Source: Novosphingobium fluoreni
GTDB taxonomy: Bacteria > Pseudomonadota > Alphaproteobacteria > Sphingomonadales > Sphingomonadaceae
Direction of reading: 5' to 3'
NCBI RefSeq assembly: GCF_014196615.1
Contig: NZ_JACIDY010000001.1
Span: 124,001-188,000 of the forward strand
Length of the DNA: 64,000 bases
In this document: in pieces, positions 24,773 through 31,727 of the stretch
Layout: each line of letters begins with the position of its first letter
How positions within the stretch are numbered: the first letter of the stretch is position 1
Program-made: the position numbers and the translations under genes
Notes under the pieces: generated by a model
Told to the model about the DNA's origin: nothing
What the model saw: the letters and a program-made list of their open reading frames with translations, nothing else
The model's database searches: none

Positions 24773-26107
24773 TCAGCCGATCAGGGCCCAGGGCACCCCC
24801 AGCCCGAGGGAAAGGCGCAGCGCCACCCACCCGGCGAACAGAGCCACCAGCCCCGCACTCAAAGCCAGATCCTGCGCCACGAACGTGGTTTTAAGCCGCA
24901 ATTGCGCGCGCATAAGGATGGCATAGCGCGCCAGTTCGCTGGCCGGCAGCGCCAGCAGCGCGCCGGGCAGCCCCGCCCAATGGAAGCCCAGCCACAGCAC
25001 CCCGCCCATCGATAGGAAGCGGACCAGGTTCGCCAGGCCCACGTTCTGCGGCTCGCCCCGGCCAAACACGGTCGCCTCGTTCAAGGAGGACAGCACCGCG
25101 ATCCAACCGCCGATCAGCAGCAGGCACAGCATCCACCCCGCCTCGGCATAGCGGTTGCCGTAGAGGATGTGCACCGCCCAGTCCGACCAAGCCATGACGG
25201 TGGCGATGCCCACTAGTACCAACAGCAGGAAGTTGCGCCGTGTCTGCGCCAGTTCGCGGCGGGCGGGCGACCCGGGCTCCAACTCGTTCTGGTGCTTTGC
25301 TACAAAGGGAAACACGATCTGGAACGCCAGCCGCCCGGCCACCGTGTTGGGCAAGTCAGAGATCGCGCGGGCGAGGCCATAGACGCCCAGCGTCGCCAGC
25401 GGCACCACGCGCCCCAGGAACAGCCGATCGACATAGATCGCCGCGTAGAAGGACAGCGAGGAGAGCATGATCCACTTGCTGAAGTGGAAAATCGCGGGCG
25501 CATGCACCTTGTCCAGCAGCAGCCGGTGGCGCGGGTGGGGCATCAGGTACGTCATCGCCGAGCGGGCCGCGATCGAGAGCAGGATACCCAGCACCGGCGC
25601 CCACACATTGCGCAAGCTCAACGCCAGCACCAAGGTGATGACAAGGCCCACCGCCTCCGCGCTCAGTTCGAACAGGTTGCGCGCCTTCACGTCCAGCCGC
25701 TTGGCCGCGCTGAAGATCGAGGTGGACATCAGCGAATTGAGGAACGGCGCGGCGCTCACCACCGCCAGGATCGCCCAGTCGATCCGATAGAACCGCGCCA
25801 GCACCGGCGTCAGCGCCAGACAGGCGAGCGAGACCAGCAACCCGCGCACGACCTGCAGAGTCCAGAGCGAATTGAGGAACCGCTCGTCCTCGCCATGCGG
25901 ACTGTGGACGACATTCTGCTCCGGCCCGAGGTCGGTCAGCAGATCACACCCGGTGCGGATCGCCTGCGCAATCACGACCACGCCCAGGATCTCCGGCCCC
26001 AGCAACCGCGAGAGCACGATATTGCTGCCAAACCGGATCGACGCCGACGCGGCATACGTCCCGATCGTCCAGAGCGACTTGCTGGCGATGGAAGATTTGG
26101 CGGTCAT
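24773..26107 (-). CDS. Wzx-like oligosaccharide flippase
   Basis: A 444-residue membrane protein with roughly 12-14 helices, in the MATE/MOP polysaccharide exporter superfamily. SIRFGSNIVLSRLLGPEILG near the N-terminus is the typical Wzx/MviN opening, and FHFSKWIMLSSLSFYAAIYV and LGVYGLARAISDLPNTV fall in the middle. It would flip lipid-linked sugar units to the periplasm. I prefer ATG 26107 (MTAKSSIASK). A TTG at 26143 has a better ribosome site (AAGGA) and would add 12 residues. Confidence 0.87.
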   Translation of the reverse strand: MTAKSSIASKSLWTIGTYAASASIRFGSNIVLSRLLGPEILGVVVIAQAIRTGCDLLTDLGPEQNVVHSPHGEDERFLNSLWTLQVVRGLLVSLACLALTPVLARFYRIDWAILAVVSAAPFLNSLMSTSIFSAAKRLDVKARNLFELSAEAVGLVITLVLALSLRNVWAPVLGILLSIAARSAMTYLMPHPRHRLLLDKVHAPAIFHFSKWIMLSSLSFYAAIYVDRLFLGRVVPLATLGVYGLARAISDLPNTVAGRLAFQIVFPFVAKHQNELEPGSPARRELAQTRRNFLLLVLVGIATVMAWSDWAVHILYGNRYAEAGWMLCLLLIGGWIAVLSSLNEATVFGRGEPQNVGLANLVRFLSMGGVLWLGFHWAGLPGALLALPASELARYAILMRAQLRLKTTFVAQDLALSAGLVALFAGWVALRLSLGLGVPWALIG

Positions 26108-26166
26108 GCGATCGGCGTGCGCTGCAATAGCCGATCCATTCAACTCATCCTTATACCTATAGTCGA

Positions 26167-26184
26167 CCAGAATTATAATTCTGG
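26167..26184. repeat. Perfect 18-bp palindrome
   Basis: CCAGAATTATAATTCTGG is its own reverse complement. It sits in an AT-rich gap, 53 bases past the DUF4062 stop and about 60 before the flippase ATG. It may be an operator for the flippase gene or a terminator stem for the DUF4062 gene, but no T run follows. Confidence 0.6.
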
Positions 26185-26237
26185 CTTGAATTTCAGTCTA
26201 TTCAATCCACCGACATTCATCTATAATCGTGTAAATT

Positions 26238-27266
26238 TTATATGAGAGAGATTGTAGTCAAATAGCGTTCGCCGTATTCGGTGAGTGTCATTCCACGAAA
26301 ATACCCACCATCCTCATCCTTTGTTTCTGCGAATTCTAATATGCCCATTTGTTTTAAATGGAGAAGAAGAATGTCAATCTGATGGCTTAACAGATTTATC
26401 TGTATACTTCCTGCATCTTCATAGATTTTCATTCTAGCCGCATCTATTATATTTCCTTCGAAGCTATATGCGCCGCCGCGACCGGGTCGCCGCTGGATAT
26501 AGCCGAACATTGAAGGACCAATGATCTTTAGCAGATCATCGTATGTATATTCTATATCCGATCTGGTGAGCTGCTTCTCTCGATCATTGTACGTCAGCGA
26601 AATGGCAAATTTGTCTTTTCCGCTTGGAGTCTTCACTTCGTCATCCAGCACCAAAGATCCATCTCGCAGTTGCTTTTTCAAACGAGTTATTTCGGCTTTT
26701 TGTCTCTCCGAAAGTTCTCTTAGTTCTTGCTCACGGCTGATATCAGCAATCGATTTGGCTTGGTCAGCTCGTACCCATCCAATCTGAGGAGCTAAGCGAA
26801 TTTCACTTACTAAGCTTTTAAGCACATGTAAGCCAAGCTCTAGAGGGTCTGAAAACTTCCGGCATGTGCGTTTTAAAACTTTCGCTCGAAACGCTTCAAG
26901 CTTCTCTTTTTTTGCAGGGTCCGTTTCCAGATACTTGCCCGGAATGGCACCAATTTCATCCCTCACAAATCCTAATAGAGGAATGTTACGAGTTAGAGCG
27001 TAATCATACTCCATCTCCGTAAAGCTACTTCCCGTACTTTCATCAATAGAGCCGTAGCGTCCACCAACTAAAACTACATAATAATCAGATTCGTCGATTA
27101 CTTTTCGTATCAGATCTGCTTGCCTCAGATCCGAAGCAGGAAATAGCTCCATACCAACTGGCATGTGACCTAACTCGAGTATAGCTTGAGTTACCTGTTG
27201 ACGCTCTTCACGCAAGTCTTCGTAAGTCGAAGAAATAAAGACTTGGTATCGAACGTCGCCAAACAT
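26238..27266 (-). CDS. DUF4062 (TIR-like) protein, AT-rich, likely acquired
   Basis: A 342-residue protein. Residues 1-95 are a DUF4062 domain (VRYQVFISSTYEDLREERQQ, ELFPASDLRQADLI, YYVVLVGGRYGSID), a Rossmann-like fold related to TIR/SLOG domains. Residues 170-210 look coiled-coil (REQELRELSERQKAEITRLK). The C-terminal third may be a winged-helix-like partner or sensor domain. DUF4062 is found as an N-terminal effector in some NTPase defence proteins, but this copy has no NTPase. Codon use and base composition are AT-rich, unlike all other genes here. ATG 27266 is three bases after the nrdB stop. Function is unknown. Confidence 0.8.
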   Translation of the reverse strand: MFGDVRYQVFISSTYEDLREERQQVTQAILELGHMPVGMELFPASDLRQADLIRKVIDESDYYVVLVGGRYGSIDESTGSSFTEMEYDYALTRNIPLLGFVRDEIGAIPGKYLETDPAKKEKLEAFRAKVLKRTCRKFSDPLELGLHVLKSLVSEIRLAPQIGWVRADQAKSIADISREQELRELSERQKAEITRLKKQLRDGSLVLDDEVKTPSGKDKFAISLTYNDREKQLTRSDIEYTYDDLLKIIGPSMFGYIQRRPGRGGAYSFEGNIIDAARMKIYEDAGSIQINLLSHQIDILLLHLKQMGILEFAETKDEDGGYFRGMTLTEYGERYLTTISLI

Positions 27267-27269
27267 CAC

Positions 27270-28322
27270 CTATTCCGCCGCGACGCTTTCGCCGAACAGG
27301 CCCGGTACCAGTTCCACTTCGTCGTTGGCTTCTTCGCCCGTCCGGGCCTTGCGGCGGGAGTCGAAGTTGCTCCACACGTCGCCCCAGTTGCCGCGGGTGG
27401 CGCCTTTGGAATATTCGGTGGCGCGGGTTTCGAAGAAGTTGGCGTGCTCCACGCCGTTCAGCAGCGGCTGCAGCCAGGGCAGCGGGTGGTCCTCGATCAT
27501 GTAGATCTCGGGCAGGCCGAGCTGGCCCAGGCGCCAGTCGGCGATGTAGCGGATGTAGCGCTTGATCTCCTTGGCGCTCATGCCGGGGACCGGGCCCTGC
27601 TCGAATGCCAGATCAATGAAGGCGTCTTCCAGCCGCACCGTCTTCTGGCAGCAATCGATGATGTCTTCCTTCACCGCCTTGGTCAGGCAGCCGCGCTCCT
27701 TGGTGAAGGCGTGGAACAGCTTGGTGATGCCTTCGCAATGCAAGCTCTCATCGCGCACGGACCAGCTGACGATCTGCCCCATGCCCTTCATCTTGTTGAA
27801 GCGCGGGAAGTTCATCAGCATCGCGAAGCTGGCGAACAGCTGCAGCCCCTCGGTGAAGCCACCGAACATGGCCAGCGTCCGGGCGATATCCTCGTCCGTA
27901 TCGACACCGAAGGTGTGCAGGTAATCGTGCTTGGCCTTCAGCTCCTCATATTCCAGGAACATGCCGTACTCGCTCTCGGGCATGCCGATGGTGTCGAGCA
28001 GGTGGCTGTAGGCGGCGATATGCACCGTCTCCATATTGGAGAAGGCGGCCAGCATCATCTTGATCTCGGTGGGCTTGAAGACGCGGGCGTATTTCTCGTG
28101 GTAGCAATCCTGCACCTCCACATCGGCCTGCGTGAAGAAGCGGAAGATCTGGGTCAGCAGGTTGCGCTCATGATCCGAAATCTTTTGCGCCCAGTCGCGG
28201 CAATCCTCACCCAGCGGCACTTCCTCAGGCATCCAGTGGATCTGCTGCTGGCGCTTCCACATGTCGTAGGCCCAGGGATACTCGAAGGGCTTGTAGGTCT
28301 TGCGGGCTTCGAGAAGAGGCAT
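27270..28322 (-). CDS. nrdB: Ribonucleotide reductase class Ia small subunit
   Basis: Supplies the tyrosyl radical used by NrdA to reduce ribonucleotides to deoxyribonucleotides. The 350-residue ferritin-like protein carries iron ligands in VEVQDCYHEKYARVF and FSNMETVHIAAYSHLL (the Tyr there corresponds to the radical tyrosine), plus WSVRDESLHCEG. The C-terminal tail VELVPGLFGESVAAE would dock on NrdA. Start ATG 28322 (MPLLEARKTY) is preferred over an upstream in-frame start at 28367. nrdA lies 3.4 kb upstream on the same strand. Confidence 0.95.
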   Translation of the reverse strand: MPLLEARKTYKPFEYPWAYDMWKRQQQIHWMPEEVPLGEDCRDWAQKISDHERNLLTQIFRFFTQADVEVQDCYHEKYARVFKPTEIKMMLAAFSNMETVHIAAYSHLLDTIGMPESEYGMFLEYEELKAKHDYLHTFGVDTDEDIARTLAMFGGFTEGLQLFASFAMLMNFPRFNKMKGMGQIVSWSVRDESLHCEGITKLFHAFTKERGCLTKAVKEDIIDCCQKTVRLEDAFIDLAFEQGPVPGMSAKEIKRYIRYIADWRLGQLGLPEIYMIEDHPLPWLQPLLNGVEHANFFETRATEYSKGATRGNWGDVWSNFDSRRKARTGEEANDEVELVPGLFGESVAAE

Positions 28323-28663
28323 GGCGGATACTCCGGCAAAGGCAATGAGCGGCGGCGAGGGCGACACCAGCCGCCCCGCAGCCGAAGACGCGCGCGATCA
28401 CGCAGCGCCATGGCATTGCCAGGAAGATAAGCATTTTGCGGCAAATTTGGAGGTACAGAATCGGAACGAAATGCGTTGTCCACAGACGCGTGGTGCAGAT
28501 ATCTTGTGGTCGCCGCCCATTTCACCCGCAAGGTCTTGTATCCGCCGCGGCGTGCGGGATGCGCGACGGGCATTTCCTCCGGCATGGAACCGCCCGGTGC
28601 GGCCATTCATTGTTGCGGGAAAGGCCGCAAGCTTTCGCGGCATGACATACCGGAGCAGGCCCC
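28323..28663. other. Intergenic region upstream of nrdB and of the TTG-started gene
   Basis: This 341-base gap separates the divergent nrdB and 28664 genes and should hold both promoters. ATATCTTGTGG around 28499-28509 resembles the right half of an NrdR box for nrdB. GGAAC at 28584-28588 is followed 17 bases later by CATT, a poor EcfG-type match for the plus gene. No ORF or clear RNA was seen. Confidence 0.3.
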
Positions 28664-29236
28664 TTGTCGGACTCATCGAAAAATCAGTCGCAAAGCCAGT
28701 CGCAGACCTCGGGCGGGGGCGCTTCCATCGCGGAACCGGGCCAGCCTGATGCAGTTTCGCCCTATCGCGGCCCTGATGCTGCCCCGCACGACGAAAAGCG
28801 GCCCGAGACCGTAGCGGACGGCAAAGGGCCCGAGAGCATGGAGCAGCCCTACTTCTCCGAGGCGCAATCGACTTTGGGCGCAAATGCTCCTGCCGGGCGG
28901 ACCGGCGATCGCTTTACCCAGCCTGAGGATGCGATCGGCACCGTTCCTCCGCCTTCTCGCGCCGAGCAGCAGCCGCAGCGGTCCGGCACGCAGGAGCCAG
29001 CCAGTTTCGCCACGCCCGAAGGCACGGTTCGCGAGGGCATGGCGGTTGTCGATAATTACGGCCACACCCTGGGCTACGTGGCGGGGGTGGATGGCGAGCG
29101 ACTCCGCCTGACGTCCACCGACCCTCATGATGACGGCGTGGCCTTCCTGCCCGTCAGCCTGATCGACGGGATCGACGGTGAGCGCGTACTGCTGGCCGGG
29201 CGGGGCGACGCTTCTTTCGGCCAAGCCGCCGACTGA
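28664..29236 (+). CDS. DUF2171-like C-terminal domain protein with disordered N-terminus
   Basis: A 190-residue protein starting at TTG 28664 with a GGAG about 8 bases ahead. The first 120 residues are Ser/Gln/Pro-rich and likely disordered (KNQSQSQSQTSGGG). The last 65 (VREGMAVVDNYGHTLGYVAG, then LPVSLIDGIDGERVLLAG) form a PRC-like beta-barrel clearly similar to the DUF2171 protein at 29835. Function is unknown. The DUF2171 family is frequent in sphingomonad stress contexts, which is inference here. Confidence 0.7.
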   Translation: MSDSSKNQSQSQSQTSGGGASIAEPGQPDAVSPYRGPDAAPHDEKRPETVADGKGPESMEQPYFSEAQSTLGANAPAGRTGDRFTQPEDAIGTVPPPSRAEQQPQRSGTQEPASFATPEGTVREGMAVVDNYGHTLGYVAGVDGERLRLTSTDPHDDGVAFLPVSLIDGIDGERVLLAGRGDASFGQAAD

Positions 29237-29243
29237 ACGACGT

Positions 29244-29270
29244 CCCCTCTCTCGCCAGGCGAGAGAGGGG
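29244..29270. terminator. Bidirectional hairpin between convergent genes
   Basis: CCCCTCTCTCGCC (29244-29256) and GGCGAGAGAGGGG (29258-29270) are perfect complements with one base between, so the real loop uses a few stem bases. It lies between the stop at 29236 and the convergent stop at 29278. Confidence 0.6.
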
Positions 29271-29277
29271 GAACACG

Positions 29278-29655
29278 TCAGGCCTTCTCGTCAGGATCGG
29301 CGACTATCACGCCGAGTGGCGTTTGCTGGTGCTGCACAACGTCCCACTCTTCGTGCGACAAACGGCGCAAGGTGCTGGTGCAAAGGGCGTGGTAGGTTTT
29401 GTCTCCGCGCTTTGCCTTCACGCGGTAGGCGATAACGATCAGCCCTTCCTGCGGGCGGCTGACCTGTGTTTCGGCAAAATCCACTTCCTCCCAGCGCGGA
29501 GTGTCCTTCACCGCCGCGGTGGCTTGCTCCCCTGTGTAGAGATAAGGTTCGGCCGGTAGCGCCATGACGCAATCCTTGCTGACGCGCTGTTCGTAAACCT
29601 CGGCGCCGCCGGTCCATAATTCCTTTTCGAACGTCCAGATGCGATCGTCTTCCAC
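29278..29655 (-). CDS. NTF2-like (DUF4440/SnoaL-type) protein
   Basis: A 125-residue protein with the NTF2-like cone fold: IWTFEKELWTGGAEVYEQRV (first helix), CVMALPAEPYLYTGEQATAA, VIAYRVKAKRGDKTYHALCT and STLRRLSHEEWDVVQHQQTPLG split in two. This pattern is typical of DUF4440/SnoaL-like proteins, which may be small enzymes or binding domains. The start is GTG 29655 with a GGAG 7-8 bases ahead; the longer reading to 29736 is not family-like. Substrate is unknown. Confidence 0.72.
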   Translation of the reverse strand: MEDDRIWTFEKELWTGGAEVYEQRVSKDCVMALPAEPYLYTGEQATAAVKDTPRWEEVDFAETQVSRPQEGLIVIAYRVKAKRGDKTYHALCTSTLRRLSHEEWDVVQHQQTPLGVIVADPDEKA

Positions 29656-29770
29656 GCGCGTACTCCTCAATGTGTCCTCGCTAGAACAGAGCAAATAGCG
29701 TCGGTGATCGTAACGGTTCCCTGCCCCCGAGGACACGCCGCGAAGCGTTTCGCCAGTGCGGCAAGATCAC

Positions 29771-29795
29771 GGAACGAAGAAGACTCAATTCCGTT
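29771..29795 (+). promoter_or_regulatory. EcfG-type general stress promoter
   Basis: GGAAC (29771-29775), a 16-base spacer, then CGTT (29792-29795) exactly fits the alphaproteobacterial EcfG consensus GGAAC-N16/17-CGTT. The DUF2171 start is 40 bases downstream, an ideal distance. Confidence 0.72.
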
Positions 29796-29834
29796 TTCTA
29801 GTCGTAAGCAACGACACGATACAGGAACGCCTTC

Positions 29835-30062
29835 ATGTTTGAGAAGCTTCGTATTAAAGAGCACATGGAAATCGCCGATAATTCGGGTCAGCATATCGGG
29901 ACTGTCGATGAAGTGGTCGACGATCGCATCAAGCTGACCAAGAGCGACAGTTCTGATGGTGCACATCACTTCATCGCGATCGAGCAGATCGACCGGATTG
30001 ATGACAACCGCATATACCTGAAGCAGGGTACGCCCGTTCCGATGGGCGTGGGTCAGGCCTGA
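29835..30062 (+). CDS. DUF2171 domain protein
   Basis: A 75-residue PRC-barrel-like protein: MFEKLRIKEHMEIADNSGQH, then IGTVDEVVDDRIKL and HFIAIEQIDRIDDNRIYL. It is a clear paralogue of the C-terminal domain of the protein at 28664. The family is uncharacterised. An EcfG-type promoter upstream and a strong terminator downstream show it is a monocistronic gene, probably induced by general stress. Confidence 0.82.
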   Translation: MFEKLRIKEHMEIADNSGQHIGTVDEVVDDRIKLTKSDSSDGAHHFIAIEQIDRIDDNRIYLKQGTPVPMGVGQA

Positions 30063-30128
30063 GCCACTTTATCTGATGACGAGTTTCCCACGGCGGACCT
30101 CCCCCTCCCCCTCTTCCGCCGTGCGATG

Positions 30129-30163
30129 GCCCCGGTGTCCGACAGGACGCCGGGGCATTTTCG
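30129..30163 (+). terminator. Rho-independent terminator after DUF2171 gene
   Basis: GCCCCGGTGTCC (30129-30140) pairs with GGACGCCGGGGC (30145-30156), with one G-T pair, around the loop GACA, followed by ATTTTCG. It lies 67 bases past the stop. Confidence 0.75.
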
Positions 30164-30189
30164 TATCGGATCAGAGCGAGAGACGTGTG

Positions 30190-30369
30190 TCAGCGGCGGC
30201 GAAACGACAGACGATCGCGCAGTTTGCGCCAGTTGAAGATCGCGAAACCGCTACCGAACACGCCGCCTGCCGTCAGCACCACCTTCAGGATCAGGCCGAC
30301 GGTACCCGTCAGCGCCCCAATAGTGACGCCCCAAAACAGCTGAGACAGAACGGCGACAAGAGTGCCCAT
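30190..30369 (-). CDS. Small membrane protein, 59 residues, unknown
   Basis: The product opens MGTLVAVLSQLFWGVTIGAL and continues TGTVGLILKVVLTAGGVFGS, then FAIFNWRKLRDRLSFRRR. That is two probable membrane helices in tandem with a basic C-terminal tail, expected to face the cytoplasm. It follows the DUF1440-DUF4126 gene on the same strand by 39 bases and probably shares its transcript. Coding is supported by synonymous-looking GC-rich third positions and a coherent membrane topology. No family is recognised. Confidence 0.6.
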   Translation of the reverse strand: MGTLVAVLSQLFWGVTIGALTGTVGLILKVVLTAGGVFGSGFAIFNWRKLRDRLSFRRR

Positions 30370-30408
30370 AGCCAGTCCATTGTCGCCGCACCGAAAAGAA
30401 GCAAGGTT

Positions 30409-31497
30409 TTACGCAGCCAGATCAGGGCGATGCTGCGCTTCCCGCTGGCTTTCGCGCAGCGCGGCATAGCCCGCCAGCGCTGCCGAGCCGGCAATCGAAA
30501 GAGCATCCTCCAGGAATGCGACCGGCGCATCACGCCCTACGGCGCGAGCCAGCACCATGCGCGCGCGATAGCTGATGTACGTGCCTAGCAGCGCGCCGGC
30601 AGCCCCAAGGCTGGCCGCGACCAGCGCCCGCCCAGGCCGTGCCGCCGCCGCGCCTGACAGGGCACCGCCGATCAACCGGCTCGCCACGCCCGGTGCCGCG
30701 ATGCGGGCCGGGGTATTGGGCTGCTTGTCCGCCACATACTCCCCAATCGCCGCCGCGCTCATGATCGCGCCAGTCCACTTCGAAGTGAGGAACGAGAGGG
30801 GCGTTCCCTGCAAGCCCAAACCCTGGCTGGCGGCGGCGATGGTCACGGCGGCGGGTGGAGTGAACGTGCGCTGGCCATTGGCGAGGCCCAGCAACAGCGG
30901 CACCGAAACATCCGCCAACGTGATGCCCGATCGCGCCCCGGCGCTTTCCAGCAAGACCGGCTTGCGCTTGCGCAAACTCTTGCGCACCGCTTCGGTGACG
31001 ATGCCGAAGACCGCGTGCGAAGCGAAGCCGTAAAGGTGGGTGCGCAAGGTGTAGCGCAACGGCGGCTTGGCGAATCCCAGCAGAGGCACCGCCAACTGAT
31101 CGATCAGCAGCGCCGATACGAGGCCGAAGGCCAGACCGCGTCCGCGCGTGACGCCGGGCACCTTTTCCGCCAGCGCACCATAAGCCGCGCCGGTGAGGGT
31201 GCCGAAGACATAGTGGACCGCCTGCCCTCCGGCCTCACGATCGGCCCGGCGCAAGCGCGTCGTACCGACCAGCCTGGCGGCACGCAGGGCGGCCTGTTCG
31301 GTGGCGGGCGGATTGGAACCCTTGGGCTGGAAGAACGCGGCGGAATAGGTTTGGAACACCTCCATCACCGCCGACCCGGCCAGACCGGCAACAGCCCCCG
31401 CCGCCGCGCCCTCGGCCAGGGTTACGGTGATGTCGACGGCTTGGCGCTTTTGTACGGCGGTATCGGTTCCGGCCACGCCGGTGGTTTGCTGAAGCAT
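30409..31497 (-). CDS. DUF1440-DUF4126 fusion membrane protein
   Basis: A 362-residue protein that joins two uncharacterised families. Residues 20-180 resemble DUF1440 (GAVAGLAGSAVMEVFQTYSA, HYVFGTLTGAAYGALAEKVP), and residues 200-350 resemble DUF4126 (VPLLLGLANGQRTFTPPAAV, IGEYVADKQPNTPARIAAPG, ALSIAGSAALAGYAALRESQ). Both halves are multi-helix membrane domains. Start ATG 31497 (MLQQTTGVAG) follows a GGACGAG ribosome site. An EcfG-like promoter lies upstream. Confidence 0.75.
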   Translation of the reverse strand: MLQQTTGVAGTDTAVQKRQAVDITVTLAEGAAAGAVAGLAGSAVMEVFQTYSAAFFQPKGSNPPATEQAALRAARLVGTTRLRRADREAGGQAVHYVFGTLTGAAYGALAEKVPGVTRGRGLAFGLVSALLIDQLAVPLLGFAKPPLRYTLRTHLYGFASHAVFGIVTEAVRKSLRKRKPVLLESAGARSGITLADVSVPLLLGLANGQRTFTPPAAVTIAAASQGLGLQGTPLSFLTSKWTGAIMSAAAIGEYVADKQPNTPARIAAPGVASRLIGGALSGAAAARPGRALVAASLGAAGALLGTYISYRARMVLARAVGRDAPVAFLEDALSIAGSAALAGYAALRESQREAQHRPDLAA

Positions 31498-31547
31498 GAT
31501 CTCGTCCAATCCTGAGCCGCGCGATGGCGCGGTGGGTTCGACGTAGG

Positions 31548-31573
31548 GACGAACGACGCGGGTGCTTGGTTCC
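31548..31573 (-). promoter_or_regulatory. EcfG-like promoter, one mismatch
   Basis: On the minus strand, GGAAC (31573-31569), 17 bases, then CGTC (31551-31548), one base away from the CGTT -10. It is 50 bases upstream of the DUF1440-DUF4126 ATG. Confidence 0.45.
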
Positions 31574-31618
31574 GCGTAACCCTTGGATCATCGCCGATCA
31601 TGCCGGCCATAACGGCCA

Positions 31619-31709
31619 AATGCCCTCCCCCACCGATCAAATCGGCCGGGAAGGGCATTCGCGGTGGCAACTCGGATTGGGTGATGGCCTGTATCGGCGA
31701 CAGGCCATC
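31619..31709 (-). terminator. Two hairpins downstream of nrdA
   Basis: GATGGCCTGT (31683-31692) pairs with ACAGGCCATC (31700-31709), and AATGCCCT (31619-31626) pairs with AGGGCATT (31652-31659). Both lie just past the nrdA stop. No T run follows, so they are probable terminator or processing structures. Confidence 0.45.
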
Positions 31710-31727
31710 CTTATCGGCAGGCGATCA

